NCBI GenBank assembly: GCA_003254905.1
Contig: QANU01112002.1
Location: forward strand, 398,701 to 462,700
DNA length: 64,000 bases
Reading direction: 5' to 3'
From: Nissolia schottii
Taxonomy: Eukaryota > Streptophyta > Magnoliopsida > Fabales > Fabaceae
The notes beneath the pieces are model-generated. The model saw nothing but the letters and a program-made list of their open reading frames with translations. It was not told the DNA's origin and did no database searches. Positions within the stretch are counted from its first letter, which is position 1. Every line of letters begins with the position of its first letter. Shown piece after piece: positions 1 to 11,465 of the stretch. The translations under genes and the position numbers were made by a program.

Positions 1-558
1 ATATATATATATATATATATTTCCTCACTGCTACACGTTACTAGCGTCCCTCTTTAACATAAAACACTTCTTTCCCTTTTATTTTGTCTTATGTAAAGCT
101 TCCTTCTCTTGCTTTATGTCTTAAGAAAAATTGACTATTCCTTTTTGTACTAGAGAACAATCTTGGAATATTATGGACCTAACATTTCCTGAAACACTTT
201 AATACATACATTAAAAGGTTTACATAGTATTTGTCATCAAATATAATAATTTCAAATTCTAACTAAACAACGTATTTTTCATTAGTCAAATTATTAAAAA
301 AGTCAACTTATAAGAGATTTAGAGATTTGAGAACTATTTGAGCTTATGATACACCTCTCTTAAATATTGTATTAAAATATATTAATTTATCACATTAGAT
401 TATGACACATTAATTCATATTATATCATGAAATGATAACAAAGTTTGATGAATTTAGTTTTCAAAATTGTTAAAAATAAAGAAATTTTGTATGAGTGGAT
501 ATTTACCACGAGACATGTGAGAAACCACCTATGATTATTGGACATGTAATCAAAATTT
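1..558. other. AT-rich non-coding left edge
   Basis: An (AT)n run fills bases 1-20. The rest is AT-rich sequence in which I see no gene, repeat boundary or conserved motif. The reading frames here are short and antisense. Confidence 0.5.
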
Positions 559-1136
559 GTGCATGCAATTAATACTTTAAATATATATTTATTAGCATAT
601 CGCAAGAAAGATGTAAACTTCCTTTCAAATCTTCCTAGCACAGCCACAAAGCTTCGAATTTTCAACGATGATCTCAGCAACCCAGAGAGTTTCAATGCAA
701 CAATCAAAGGCTGCATTGTAATTTTCCACACTGCAACTCCAATTGATATAGAAGTAAACAAACCAGAGGAAGTAGTGACCAAAAAAACCATTGATGGTTC
801 TTTAGGCATTTAAAGGCTTGCGTTAATTTCAAAATCGTTAAGAAAGTTGTTTACACTTCAAGCGCCTCTACGGTTATTGCGTGAGAGGAAGAGATCGAAG
901 AAATGGATGAGAGTTATTGGAGCGATGTGAATTTTATTAGAGCAGTGAAGCCATTTGCATGGTCATATGCAATTTCTAAGACATTGACAGAGAAGGCAAT
1001 GCTTGAATTTGGAGAGGAGCATGGGTTGGATGTTGTGACTCTAATACCTAGTTTAGTTCTTGGGCCGTTCATTTGTCCTAAGCTTCCTGGTTCAGTTTAT
1101 GCCTCAATAGCTTTGTCATTCAGGAAGTGTTGTTGA
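559..1136 (+). pseudogene. Vestitone reductase-like (DFR/SDR superfamily) pseudogene, truncated at both ends
   Basis: Translated pieces match the middle of vestitone reductase and dihydroflavonol-reductase-type enzymes. These are NADPH-dependent reductases of the extended SDR superfamily; vestitone reductase works in legume pterocarpan synthesis. Recognisable blocks in order are KKDVNFLSNLP, DLSNPESF, GCIVIFHTATPID, the catalytic-region VVYTSSAST, and WSYAISKTLTEKAMLEFG, which carries the YxxxK pair. The N-terminal Rossmann glycine motif is absent. Homology stops after the PKLPGSV block, at a likely ancient intron site, and a copia fragment follows. One lost base near 810 shifts the frame (LGI is followed by a stop where LGILKACVN is expected). 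An in-frame TGA near 880 is a second lesion. Family assignment is firm; the exact substrate class (vestitone, anthocyanidin or other) is inferred. Confidence 0.8.
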
Positions 1137-1349
1137 GATTTGTTATATATTTGGACCATACTTATAAAACTTGATTTGGACAAAGTCCACTCGTGGCCTG
1201 GTGGTGGCAAGGAGAGTGCTCCTATGCCACTTTGCTCCGAGTTCGATTCACACAAGGATAAGTAAAGATGAATCGAACCGAACAAGTAATTAGTTCCCCA
1301 ATTTTTAATTAGTAATCACTTACTGGATGGTTTATCCAACTTAGGAACT

Positions 1350-1960
1350 CCCCAATCTTTTGCTAAAGCTAAATATCATTCCATGGCCAATATCACTTGT
1401 GAGTAGAAATCGTTGAAAGACATACTCTCAAGCCTTGGTGTACACCATTTTGCGCCATTCTTCCTATACCGTGATAGTCAGGCTACACTCTATGAAACCA
1501 AAAATTCCATGTTCCGTGAATGGACAAAGCACATTGAGGTTGATTATCATTTTGTTCAAGATGAAATTCTCCAACACCGTCTTCTCCCATCGTATGTCTT
1601 AACTTATAGTCAGCTTGGAGACATTTTCACAAAGGCGATTGGTGTCAAATGATTTGGTACGCTCTTGGATAAGCTTAGCATTCAAAACTTTCATGCACCA
1701 CCTTGAGGGAGGTATAACGGGAGCATATTTGATTCTATCTAGCATATTTGATTCTAATTTGGTTGTATATCTGTTTTATATCAATCAATAATTCAACTTG
1801 TAATTATAAGATGTGAATAGATATAGATAGCAACTATTATAAGCAATCATGTGGGCATATCCTAGATTAGAATCAACATCTGAAATTGACCAAAATTAGA
1901 ATAACTATTTTTGGATTGATTAGAGAATTACGAACTTGTATATATGTGATTGATTAGTGA
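1350..1960 (+). mobile_element. Ty1-copia 3' fragment: RNase H end, polypurine tract and start of a 3' LTR
   Basis: Bases 1350-1650 decode to the C-terminal RNase H region of copia Pol. Visible blocks are AKAKYHSMA, DSQATLYETKN, KHIEVDYHFVQDEI and the ending QLGDIFTKAIG. The following text, Pol's usual HAPP ending and a stop, runs into the purine-rich ttgagggagg near 1703. That is the copia polypurine tract, so the AT-rich sequence after about 1715 is most likely the 3' LTR. Its right end is not defined. An in-frame stop at about 1406 shows the copy is dead. Only the tail of the element remains, directly after the vestitone reductase relic. Confidence 0.75.
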
Positions 1961-2998
1961 ATGAATAGACAAGACAAATTGACCAAACAATTTTAGCAGA
2001 TACACCTACCAAAATATCAAGGCTTGCCCAATAAATATATGATTTGCCTACAACAAAACCACATCAAAAACACTCAGATATGTTCATCATGAACTTGTCC
2101 CAACCTACTAAAATCCCCCATCTAATTTCATCACAAAAACCTGGTTGATATCCTTAATTAGCTTTCCAAAATCCAATCCTCCATTTAATATTGGCTTGCA
2201 TACTTCATTACAAGAGACCAACTGAATTATCCTCCTTTCATTGCTACAACCCCAAATGAAATCAACGCCAAACTTGTCCACCTTCTTGCAAAATTAACTG
2301 GAAGCTTGTTAATTTTAATTATAACTAGGAATTGTGACTAAAGAAGTTTGAGCAAGAGCAATCCTTTCTACTAATGAAATTTGATCTAACATCCCTTTAA
2401 TTTTTTATGCATCATGTTCAAAATATACTGGTAATAAACACTAGACGATTTGTCATATAAAAGAGTAAACTCTCAAATATTTTCCAAGGTTTGATGTCAC
2501 ACTACAACAAATTCGGTGTTTAATGGCGTTTAATTTGATATTAGCAACATTTCAAACCGCTAAATGGTTTATCAGCAAATTGGGAATTGGGATGAACCCT
2601 AATTTTTGGGAATTGGGAATTGAGGAATTTATTGTTATTCTTAAATTGTACAATTTATGAAAATTTTCTCAAACTCTGAATGAACCATAATTTGGGAATA
2701 TAATTTGAATGAACATGCTTGCTTCCATGATTTGGGAATTATGGGCCTTGTTATTTTTTTTGGCAAAATGTGGAAATAATTTTTGGGATGGGCAAATTTG
2801 TTTCAATGGGCTATTAAAGGATCAACAACTCTTTTGTTTTGATGTTAAATCAAATATTTTTGCCTATGTTATTGTTTTGCGAATGGGCCCATTTTGTTTT
2901 GTGAAATGCAAACAAAATTAAGGATGGGCTAATAAAATTTTTTGAGCTATTTTAGCCAGTACAGAAATTAACTGTAACAAGTTATTGAGGAGATTACA
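1961..2998. other. AT-rich intergenic with a possible CACTA transposon terminus at 2500
   Basis: At 2500 the sequence reads cactacaacaaattcgg, which resembles the CACTACAA-type terminal inverted repeat of plant CACTA elements. I did not find the matching opposite end or a transposase. The rest is AT-rich with short antisense reading frames and no gene that I can support. Confidence 0.35.
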
Positions 2999-3191
2999 AA
3001 GAAGATTACATAAGTATTGAGGAGGAGTATGTTAATTTATTATGATATATATTAGGATAATTTATGATATGTCAGTCTATAGAGTGCTCAAGTGGACTAC
3101 AAGTAAAGTGTAGTGTGGCATATTCTAAATTATCCCAATATATATCCTAATAAATTAACATACTCCTACTCAATACTTATGTAATCTTCTC
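2999..3191. repeat. Near-perfect inverted repeat (about 67-bp arms)
   Basis: Bases 2999-3064 are the reverse complement of 3125-3191 with about four mismatches, and about 60 bp separate them. The left arm contains a purine-rich gaggaggagta followed by tgttaatttatt. That is how the polypurine tract and LTR start of some plant copia elements look. The structure may therefore be two copia LTR ends lying head to head, but I see no Pol sequence here. Only the right arm is included in the downstream tandem duplication. Confidence 0.7.
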
Positions 3192-3471
3192 TGTATATTG
3201 TCACCATGTTCCACATATATATTTAATATTTATACTAACTAATATCAAGTAAAAAAAAAGTATATATAATTATTTTAACAAACTTTAAATAATTTAAACT
3301 ACTAAATCATGTTCATATTAATAAAAAAATGTCAAAATTATTTAAATTATTAAATATGTGATTAAATTATTTAAATAATTTTAAAATTATTTAAAATAAA
3401 TATAAAATAAAAAAATTGCTTAATGTTGGTTTTACCCTTTCATAGGCACAAAAAAATTATTTAAATAAAAT

Positions 3472-3703
3472 TTAGTTTTTAGCCCCTGTAAAATTTCAAA
3501 GTTTGTTTTTAGTCCCTCTGTTTAGCTGGGGTAAATGGCATTAACGTGGCGTGCCACGTGGCACAAACACGTCAGCGCCGTTAACCCCAGCCAAATAGAG
3601 GGACTAAAAACAAACTTTGAAATTTTACAGGAACTAAACATTTTACACAAGGACTAAAAATAAACTTTAAAATTTTACAGGGACTAAAAACTAAATTAAG
3701 CCA
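3472..3703. repeat. Fold-back or MITE element, copy A
   Basis: The left arm (ttagtttttagcccctgt through the tagctgggg block, 3472-3530) is inverted at 3582-3635, and the outer motif appears again at 3651-3703. The central part holds ccacgtggc-type G-box sequence. No coding capacity is seen. The arrangement fits a non-autonomous TIR element of the kind common in legume intergenic DNA. I could not define target duplications. The same element lies at about 6447-6676 in copy B. Confidence 0.6.
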
Positions 3704-3912
3704 ATAACAAATAGGGCAACCATATTGTTTGATATAAAATTAAAGAAAAATAAAATATCTAAAAATTCTTATTAGTCCATGTATTTTGAATTCATTTGGA
3801 GGGAACAACCATCAACAGGAGTATGCCAATTCGGATTTAGATACTCTAAAGTGAGATTTCTCACTTTAGAGGGTAAAGTAATGGAATTTTACCATTGTGT
3901 TATTAAAGAGAA

Positions 3913-3945
3913 CTAAATTTTATACTCGCGCGATGCGCGGCAGAT
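3913..3945 (-). mobile_element. Helitron-like 3' terminus, copy A
   Basis: On the minus strand the sequence reads a GC-rich hairpin (CGCGC-ATC-GCGCG), then about 11 AT-rich bases, then TTAG followed by host T. This matches the Helitron 3' plan of a hairpin 8-12 nt before CTRR-T, except that the first C is T. A related terminus with a longer hairpin sits in copy B at 6892. Confidence 0.55.
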
Positions 3946-4551
3946 TATAAAACATGTTAATAACTGGAGATGCAGCGTATTGCACTACTTGGTAATAATC
4001 ATAATAATAGTAAGATAAAATACTTGTTATCAAAAATGAATAGATCACAACCGATTTAAAATATCAATTCTATTGTCTAATGAAACTTATATATTGAAGT
4101 ATCAATGTAGAAACTTACTGTTACAATACCAGATGGATAAACATAAGTTATATATGCAAAAGTTATAGCTAACAACAATTCATGTATTTTCTAATATTCT
4201 ACCAAAATGACTTGCCATCTTCATTGTATCAAAACATCGTTATGTTAAACCTTCTCACACCCGGAAGCCTGCTATGAACTGAATAAAAAAACATAAATAT
4301 TATTTTCTTAAACCGTATCTATATATTTACCAACATTTATTGATAAAGTATTACCGTCAATAAAAAAAAATTGTCTTGATGACATTATCTGTTTGTAGAT
4401 CATGTGTTAGAGATCTCTCTGCATTTAATAATCCATAATATAAATAAGTTTTATTTATAAGGTGATTAAATTATTGTGTAAAACCTCCTTAAGTCAAGCC
4501 ATGTTACCTATCAAGTTGTTGCTAAAATTCAACATTGGGTGGATCATCTCC

Positions 4552-4950
4552 TTATTGAACAGTAGGATCTTGCTCATTGTTTTCTTCCTCGGGTGGAAGA
4601 TTGGGAATGTTGTGCTCAAGTATGTGAATGTGGTAGAAATTCCATAAATGTTGATACATGTAAAAGGGTAAAATGAAAATCATGTTCTTATATACTTCTC
4701 TTCTATATTGTATGTTGTATTGCAATTCATCTTTAGGAACTATATGAAAAGTTACCCTACCAGTATAATATAGCTCTATTACATGGTTCTCTCTAAGTTG
4801 GTAGAATTCTTTTATGTCCTGAAACCCTTCATCTATAACAACCATTGTTAAACATGGCCTTATCCTAAACGGAAAGCAATTGTCCTTGTCATCTATGTCA
4901 TTGACAACATATCGGCATTTTCTCCCATATTTTTGTATGAAACTAAGTGA
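4552..4950 (-). pseudogene. B3-like domain gene fragment, copy A
   Basis: The frame opens around YGRKCRYVVNDIDD, continues through FRIRPCLTMVVIDEGFQ, and then EFYQLRENHVIELYYTG and VTFHIV. The spacing of a W/F-rich strand, N-x-L/I and a G before a final F-strand recalls the end of plant B3 DNA-binding domains. It closes with an acidic EEENNEQDPTVQ stretch and a stop (TAA) where copy B has CAA. There is no start, no DNA-contact loop and no flanking gene, so this is a captured fragment. The B3 label is an inference from pattern, not a firm call. Confidence 0.45.
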
Positions 4951-5218
4951 TTTCTCCTACATTCTTTAAAAGTACACAGAACTTACTAATAAATCTTATT
5001 TTTACATCACATATATCCAATAGCATAAATTGTCAAACATATTAAGTTAACATAATATATATAGTATGTAATAAATTTTCAAAATTTTATTATGCAAGCA
5101 TGTAATATAATAGAGCATTATATATTTGTGTGTATGTCTGTGTGTGAAATGTAAAAGATTATTGTGTAAATGTTGTTATACATAAATTTCATCACGTACC
5201 CTATCTTCACGCTTAGGA

Positions 5219-5640
5219 TCACAAATAATCCATAACTGGATCGTCAATGATTCTCCACAACTTCGTTGTTGGATTCCATATAAGAATATGGCTATCTGAT
5301 CCTAAGCGTGAGAATCTAAAGCAAATGTTTCCATTACTAACGCCAACAACTGAAAACCACTTTGGTTTCCCTAATCCCGAAAATGGAGTTGGAGATGAAA
5401 GATCTGTTCCATCTTCAGTGCTAACCCACCTCAAAACATCGTTAGAATCTTGCAATAATGGATAACCATAATGTAGTAAGACAGCAGAACCAGACTTTGG
5501 AGAAGTTAGAAAATGCTTGATTAGAAAATCAACACTTGTTAAAAATGTGTACCAATATTTTGAGAGATTTCTGTATCGTCCAATCGTATAAACATCAACC
5601 CTTGATATAATCTCTTCTACTACATCTTATGAGAGTGATG
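5219..5640 (-). pseudogene. F-box / F-box-associated domain gene fragment, copy A
   Basis: Read on the minus strand, the frame begins with an F-box (DVVEEIISRVDVYTIGR, then NLSKYWYTFL and a SVDFLIKHF-type end). It then runs into the F-box-associated region with GVSNGNICFRFSRL and ILIWNPTTKLWRI. F-box proteins are the substrate receptors of SCF ubiquitin ligases. Here the N-terminus is cut by an in-frame stop just before DVVEEI, and the protein ends soon after WRIIDDP. Copy A keeps CAA (Q) where copy B has a TAA stop. It lies in the same orientation as the B3-like and RPA-like fragments, as captured Helitron cargo usually does. Confidence 0.75.
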
Positions 5641-6446
5641 GCAATAGGAAGCTTTGAGAAGGAAGACTATCCACATTTAATTTTAAGCACGGATTGGACA
5701 GTGTTGTGTTGATCTTCACTAATTTTACCTTCGTAGGATTGAAGTTTTACGTGTAATAGGAGTAAGAACAACAAATTGGCTACAACACTGTGGAAATACA
5801 TTATATTTGATTCATTGCCTCAACAGATCAGCACATCGAATATATTAGCAAGGAGTTCACGCAACTCGTTTACCTGCAAATTGGCCAACTGTCATAGCGT
5901 GTTGGCAGGAGCACAGAGCCGTCTGCAGACTAATAACGTGGCATAGAACAAAATCTTTGAAGTGATATCTTCCTGGTAAGCATTCCACGTTGTGTACATG
6001 CTTGCTAGCAGAAAGTACATGTAGTAAAACCATTAGGTAGTATACATTAAACGCACAGTAGAAAAGTGTGCTTCATTTTAATAATCACATCNGTGTAGTG
6101 TGGCATATTCTAAATTATCCCAATATATATCCTAATACATTAACATACTCCTACTCAATACTTATGTAATCTTCTTTGTATATTGTCACCATGTTCCACA
6201 TATATATTTAATATTTATACTAACTAATATCAAGTAAAAAAAAAGTATATATAATTATTTTAACAAACTTTAAATAATTTAAACTACTAAATCATGTTGA
6301 TATTAATAAAAAAATGTCAAAATTATTTAAATTATTAAATATGTGATTAAAATTATTTAAATAATTTTAGTTAAAATTATTTAAAATAAAAAAATTGCTT
6401 GATGTTGGTTTTACCCTTTCATAGGCACAAAAAAATTATTTAAATA

Positions 6447-6676
6447 AAATTTAGTTTTTAGCCCCTGTAAAATTTCAAAGTTTGTTTTTAGTCTCTCTGT
6501 TTAGCTAGGGTTAATGGCATTGACGTGACGTGTCACGTGGCACAACCACGTCAGCGCCGTTAACCCCAGCCAGACAGAGGGACTAAAAACAAACTTTGAA
6601 ATTTTATAGGGACTAAAAATTTTACACAAGGACTAAAAATAAACTTTGAAATTTTACAGGGATTAAAAACTTAATT
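6447..6676. repeat. Fold-back or MITE element, copy B
   Basis: Counterpart of the element at 3472-3703, with the same arms (gactaaaaacaaactttg and its complement) and the same G-box-like centre (cacgtggc). It lies outside the Helitron that starts at 6892. No coding capacity. Confidence 0.6.
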
Positions 6677-6822
6677 AAGCCAATAACAAATAGGGCAACC
6701 ATATTGTTTGATATATAATTAAAGAAAAATAAAATATCTAAAAATTCTTATTAGTCCATGTATTTTGAATTCATTTGGAGGGAACAACAATCAACAGAAG
6801 CATGCCAATTCGGATTTAGATA

Positions 6823-6891
6823 CTCTAAAGTGAGATTTCTCACTTTAGAGAGTAAAGTAATGGAATTTTACCATTGTGTTATTTAAGAGAA
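6823..6891. repeat. Left half of an inverted-repeat MITE split by the Helitron
   Basis: The sequence actctaaagtgagatttctc and what follows up to base 6891 is the inverse of 14522-14606 on the far side of the Helitron. The two halves together form a long-armed palindromic MITE. A related intact copy lies at 27047-27171. The same half also lies in copy A at 3842-3912. Confidence 0.65.
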
Positions 6892-7532
6892 CTAAATTCT
6901 ATACCCGCACGATGCGCGGCAGATATATAAAACATGTTAATAAATGGAGATGCAGCGTATTGCACTACTTGGTAATAATCATAATAATAGTAAAATAAAA
7001 TACTTGTTATAAAAAATGAATAGATCACAACCGGTTTAAAATGTCAATTCTATTGTCTAATGAAAATTATATATTGAAGTATCAATGTAGAAACTTACTG
7101 TTACAATAGCAGATGGATAAACATAAGTTATATATGCAAAAGTTATAGCTAACAACAATACATGCATTTTCTAATATTCTACCAAAATGACTTGCCATCT
7201 TCATTGTAGCAAAACATCGTTATGTTAAACCTTCTTACACCCGGAAGCCTGCTATGAACTGTATAAAAAAAACATAAATATTATTTTCTTAAACCGTATC
7301 TATATATTTACCAACAGTTATTGATAAAGTATTACCGTCAATAAAAACAAATTGTCTTGATGACATTATCTGTTTGTAGATCATGTGTTAGAGATCTCCC
7401 TGCATTTAATAATCCATAATATAAATAAGTTTTATTTATAAGGTGATTAAATTATTGTGCAAAACCTCCTTAAGTCAAGCCATGTTACCTATCAAGTTGT
7501 TGCTGAAATTCAACATTGGGTGGATCATCTTC

Positions 7533-7926
7533 TTGTTGAACAGTAGGATCTTGCTCATTGTTTTCTTCCTCGGGTGGAAAATTGGGAATGTTGTGCTCAA
7601 GTATGTGAGTGTGGTAGAAATTCCATAAATGTTGATTAAAAGGGTAAAATGAAAATCATGTTCTTATATACTTCTCTTCTATATTGTATGTTGTATTGCA
7701 ATTCATCTTTAGGAACTATATGAAAAGTTACCCTACCAGTATAATATAGCTCTATTACATGGTTCTCTCTAAGTTGGTAGAATTCTTTTATGTCCTGAAA
7801 CCCTTCATCTATAACAACCATTGTTAAACATGGCCTTATCCTAAACGGAAAGCAATTGTCCTTGTCATCTATGTCATTGACAACATATCGGCATTTTCTC
7901 CCATATTTTTGTATGAAACTAAGTGA
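7533..7926 (-). pseudogene. B3-like domain gene fragment, copy B
   Basis: Same fragment as in copy A, with identical protein through VYKNMIFILPF. A 5-bp deletion near 7638 then shifts the frame and stops it. Beyond the lesion the sequence would read QQEDDPPNVEFQQQL, where copy A is stopped by TAA. Each copy thus keeps a piece that the other has lost. Confidence 0.45.
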
Positions 7927-8194
7927 TTTCTCCTACATTCTTTAAAAGTACACAGAACTTACTAATAAATCTTATTTTTACATCACATATATCCAATAGC
8001 ATAAATTGTCAAACATATTAAGTTAACATAATATATATAGTATGTAATAAATTTTCAAAATTTTATTATGCAAGCATGTAATATAATAGAGCATTATATA
8101 TTTGTGTGTATGTCTGTGTGTGAAATGTAAAAGATTATTGTGTAAATGTTGTTATACATAAATTTCATCACGTACCCTATCTTCACGCTTAGGA

Positions 8195-8616
8195 TCACAA
8201 ATAATCCATAACTGGATCGTCAATGATTCTCCACAACTTCGTTGTTGGATTCCATATAAGAATATGGCTATCTGATCCTAAGCGTGAGAATCTAAAGCAA
8301 ATGTTTCCATTACTAACGCCAACAACTGAAAACCACTTTGGTTTCCCTAATCCCGAAAATGGAGTTGGAGATGAAAGATCTGTTCCATCTTCAGTGCTAA
8401 CCCACCTCAAAACATCGTTAGAATCTTACAATAATGGATAACCATAATGTAGTAAGACAGTAGAACCAGACTTTGGAGAAGTTAGAAAATGCTTGATTAG
8501 AAAATCAACACTTGTTAAAAATGTGTACCAATATTTTGAGAGATTTCTGTATCGTCCAATCGTATAAACATCAACCCTTGATATAATCTCTTCTACTACA
8601 TCTTATGAGAGTGATG
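8195..8616 (-). pseudogene. F-box / F-box-associated domain gene fragment, copy B
   Basis: Near-identical to the copy A fragment: F-box with DVVEEIISRVDVY at its start and NLSKYWYTFL, then the associated domain with WNPTTKLWRI. It differs by an extra in-frame TAA where copy A has CAA, between the GYPLL and DSNDVLRWV blocks. Truncated at both ends and inside the Helitron. Confidence 0.75.
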
Positions 8617-9067
8617 GCAATAGGAAGCTTTGAGAAGGAAGACTATCCACATTTAATTTTAAGCACGGATTGGACAGTGTTGTGTTGATCTTCACTAATT
8701 TTACCTTCGTAGGATTGAAGTTTTACGTGTAATAGGAGTAAGAACAACAAATTGGCTACAACACTGTGGAAATACATTATATTTGATTCATTGCCTCAAC
8801 AGATCAGCACATCGAATATATTAGCAAGGAGTTCACGCAACTCGTTTACCTGCAAATTGGCCAACTGTCATAGCGTGTTGGCAGGAGCACAGAGCCGTCT
8901 GCAGACTAATAACGTGGCACTGAACAAAATCTTTGAAGTGATATCTTCCTGGTAAGCATTCCACGTTGTGTACATGCTTGCTAGCAGAAAGTACATGTAG
9001 TAAAACCATTAGGTAGTATACATTAAACGCACAGTAGAAAAGTGTGCTTCATTTTAATAATCACATC

Positions 9068-10397
9068 TATATAGTAAAATAAATTTGGTGTAGCTGATTG
9101 AAATATATATATATATATATGATAGTAAATATATATAACAATAGTTTAAATAAATAACAGAATTTTAAATGTATACGTTAAAATAAAGATAGGTGCAAAA
9201 TCCGTGTACTTATCCTAACGTATAACAGAAGTAAAATGTACTTGGTATATACTTATAGTAGTGGAAAAGTAAAAATGTCATTAGATATTTAGTCATTCAA
9301 TGGGAAAGTACTGTATATATAGCCTGAACCTATATTGTATAGACTTTTTTGTTTTTGCAGTAAGCCTTTAGTCATATAATTAATTACTTGTAAAAAATAT
9401 ATATGACTTAATACTGCAACCTTCTCTATAAGACCTATATATATATATATATATATATATTCACAAATGAGGATGTGTAACAATGCGGGAAGTCTTGGAA
9501 AAATAAGAAAAGTTATTTTATTAAGGATAGCATCAATTTGCTGTACTTTTCATTTTGTAACACGCTAACATTAGCCTTTTAAACACAACATCTTTGTTTG
9601 CTAGCATTCGTTTTTGCAGAAGCTTCATAAAAAAATGGTAGTATAATGAGGTATTCAATGCTTGAGAATTTTAATTTTCGACTACACTAATTTGAAAGAT
9701 GTCTTATGTTTGCAAAACATTTTATAAATTTAGCAAGTATATAAAACTCTATTCAACTTATTTCTCATCCGCTGGGTAATCTTCTTGACATAAAAATACA
9801 GATGTCTTATTGATAGTCAAGACATGTAGCCCGCGTGCTAGGTAGATTTTATTTACTTTATTATTAGATTACCTCCGCTCATATTAGATTAAATGAGGCT
9901 ATGTATAGACAATGTGTGTGAATAAATTTGTAATGTCATATCTTTTATGATAAACTAAAATAAAATAATATTACTTATTAAATTGTTAGTATCACAACAG
10001 AAGATGCCTGTGAAACTTAACGTATTTCAAGTAAAGATTGTATAAAAACAAACACTAATAACCATTTGAAAAATCTAAGTCTGTTGTGAGTATACTTCCT
10101 ACTCTTTGACACAAGCTATACAAAAAGGGGACGTGACAAATTTTGATATGATATTCAAGATCGACATTATATGTGAGTTGTGATTAATAAGACTGTTTGA
10201 TATTAAAATGTTCCACATAGTCGTGTACATAAGATCATATCACAACTTAGTAATCCCGATCAAAGACATAGAAAAGTTCAGCACTTGCTAAGGTTAAAAT
10301 CCTCAAAAGAAAAAAAAAGGCAAAAAAATATGCTCTTAAACAGCAATTATAGGCAGCAGTAGTAAAACATGATAAGTGGACAAATGCAACAATCTGT
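9068..10397. other. AT-rich Helitron interior without a recognised gene
   Basis: This stretch holds two (AT)n microsatellites (about 9105-9120 and 9437-9460) and no reading frame that I recognise. The short minus-strand frames at 9289-9483 are built from the microsatellite. A GC-richer palindromic patch (tagcccgcgtgcta, about 9828) could be another Helitron-type hairpin, but the matching end is missing. Confidence 0.5.
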
Positions 10398-11460
10398 TTA
10401 GAAAGGTCTTGCTTTCTTCTTGCTTGTCCCCTTAAAGTCCTTAGAACTTGACATCTCAACGGGTAGATCGTTTTCCCCATTAGTTGAGCTATCATTTTCC
10501 ACCTTAAGCTGCCTTCGCTTAGTAGGGGTAATCAGTGATGACAATGTTTCAAACTCATAATCAAAGTCCTACATCAAAAAGGTTTTTGAATTACATATGT
10601 ACACAACTTGGCAATGGTTCAACATGTACTAAAATTGAAATCCTATAAACCAACAACTTTTAGAAGCACCTGATGAGTCCCATTAAGATCGCCATTGCTA
10701 AGATGAACACTCCCAATCTGAGTAAGGCTCTCGTCAACACCCTACCAACCACAGGGACAGTTTCGTAATGAATGTTTGTACATGCATTCAATTGATTCAA
10801 GACCAAAATAGGTTATGATTATTGCATACAATGTAAACAATACTAAATATACTTACAACGGGATCACTTGCAAGCTATTTCGGTGAGAAGTTGGCAATCA
10901 ATTGATCATCTTCACAAATTTTCAAGACATTGTATGTCAAGTCCTGTTCGTATAAGTTTGAAGACTTCACATTGATCTTAAAAAAAACTTTAACATCCAA
11001 CAAAGAATATAATGTTGTCGGGTATTCATCACTGGGTTCAAGCTAGCAGTAAAAACAAAACACGCGTGATTAACCATGTCAAAGGTTACTATTCTATGCA
11101 AAATCAATAATTGAACATGTTGTATAGAAGAATTATATATGCTCACATTTAATCCCTTCACCTCAACAACAGTTTTCCCAACCAATTGAACAACCTCCTT
11201 ATCCCACAAAACTAAATTAATACAGCCAGTACAATCAGACACAATAACTTGAATCCTATACCTGCAACAGTAATGAGTAAAATTAAATTACATATTGGTA
11301 TCGAAATCATTCATTTGCAAACTATATTTTGTATGCATCAATTGATAGCTAATTGTTGTTAAAATTAACCTCAGTTGTGCGGTTGACTCAGTTCGATCAC
11401 AGTTTTTGCAGGAGATATTTGTCCCGACTTGGTCCACCTTCTTTCGACACCTTCTGCATG

Positions 11461-11465
11461 GCCGC
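11461..11465. repeat. Target-site duplication GCCGC, left
   Basis: Five bases gccgc directly precede the LTR. The same five follow it at 12914-12918. Confidence 0.85.

Larger units (their letters stand above)
3107..6091. repeat. Tandem duplication, copy A (2.98 kb)
   Basis: The segment starting gtgtagtgtggcatattc at 3107 runs to tcacatc at 6091 and is repeated from 6093. The coordinate offset is 2981 in the first part and 2976 after about 4660, because of a 5-bp deletion in copy B. Divergence is visibly higher in the first half, which has several SNPs and indels around 3400 and 3500-3700. The second half is nearly identical. Copy A carries a fold-back element, a MITE half, a Helitron 3' end, a B3-like fragment and an F-box fragment. 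Confidence 0.9.
6093..9067. repeat. Tandem duplication, copy B (2.98 kb)
   Basis: This is the second copy of 3107-6091. It is joined to copy A through a single ambiguous base (N at 6092) and continues at 9068 into sequence absent after copy A. Differences from copy A include a 5-bp deletion near 7638, TAA for CAA in the F-box fragment, CAA for TAA in the B3-like fragment, and 'gcactgaac' for 'gcatagaac' near 8920. Confidence 0.9.

Noticed and set aside
1185..1310. tRNA-like SINE (gtggcctggtggtggcaagg ... gttcgattc)
   Set aside because: The A-box and B-box words are suggestive, but I found no poly(A) tail or target duplications.
8752..8955. Plus-strand frame in the duplicated block
   Set aside because: Antisense to the F-box fragment's upstream region. 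Copy A carries a stop in the same frame.
9828..9842. Alternative Helitron 3' end at tagcccgcgtgcta
   Set aside because: The palindrome is short and no CTRR-T follows at the usual spacing. The terminus at 6892 fits better and is supported by the split MITE.
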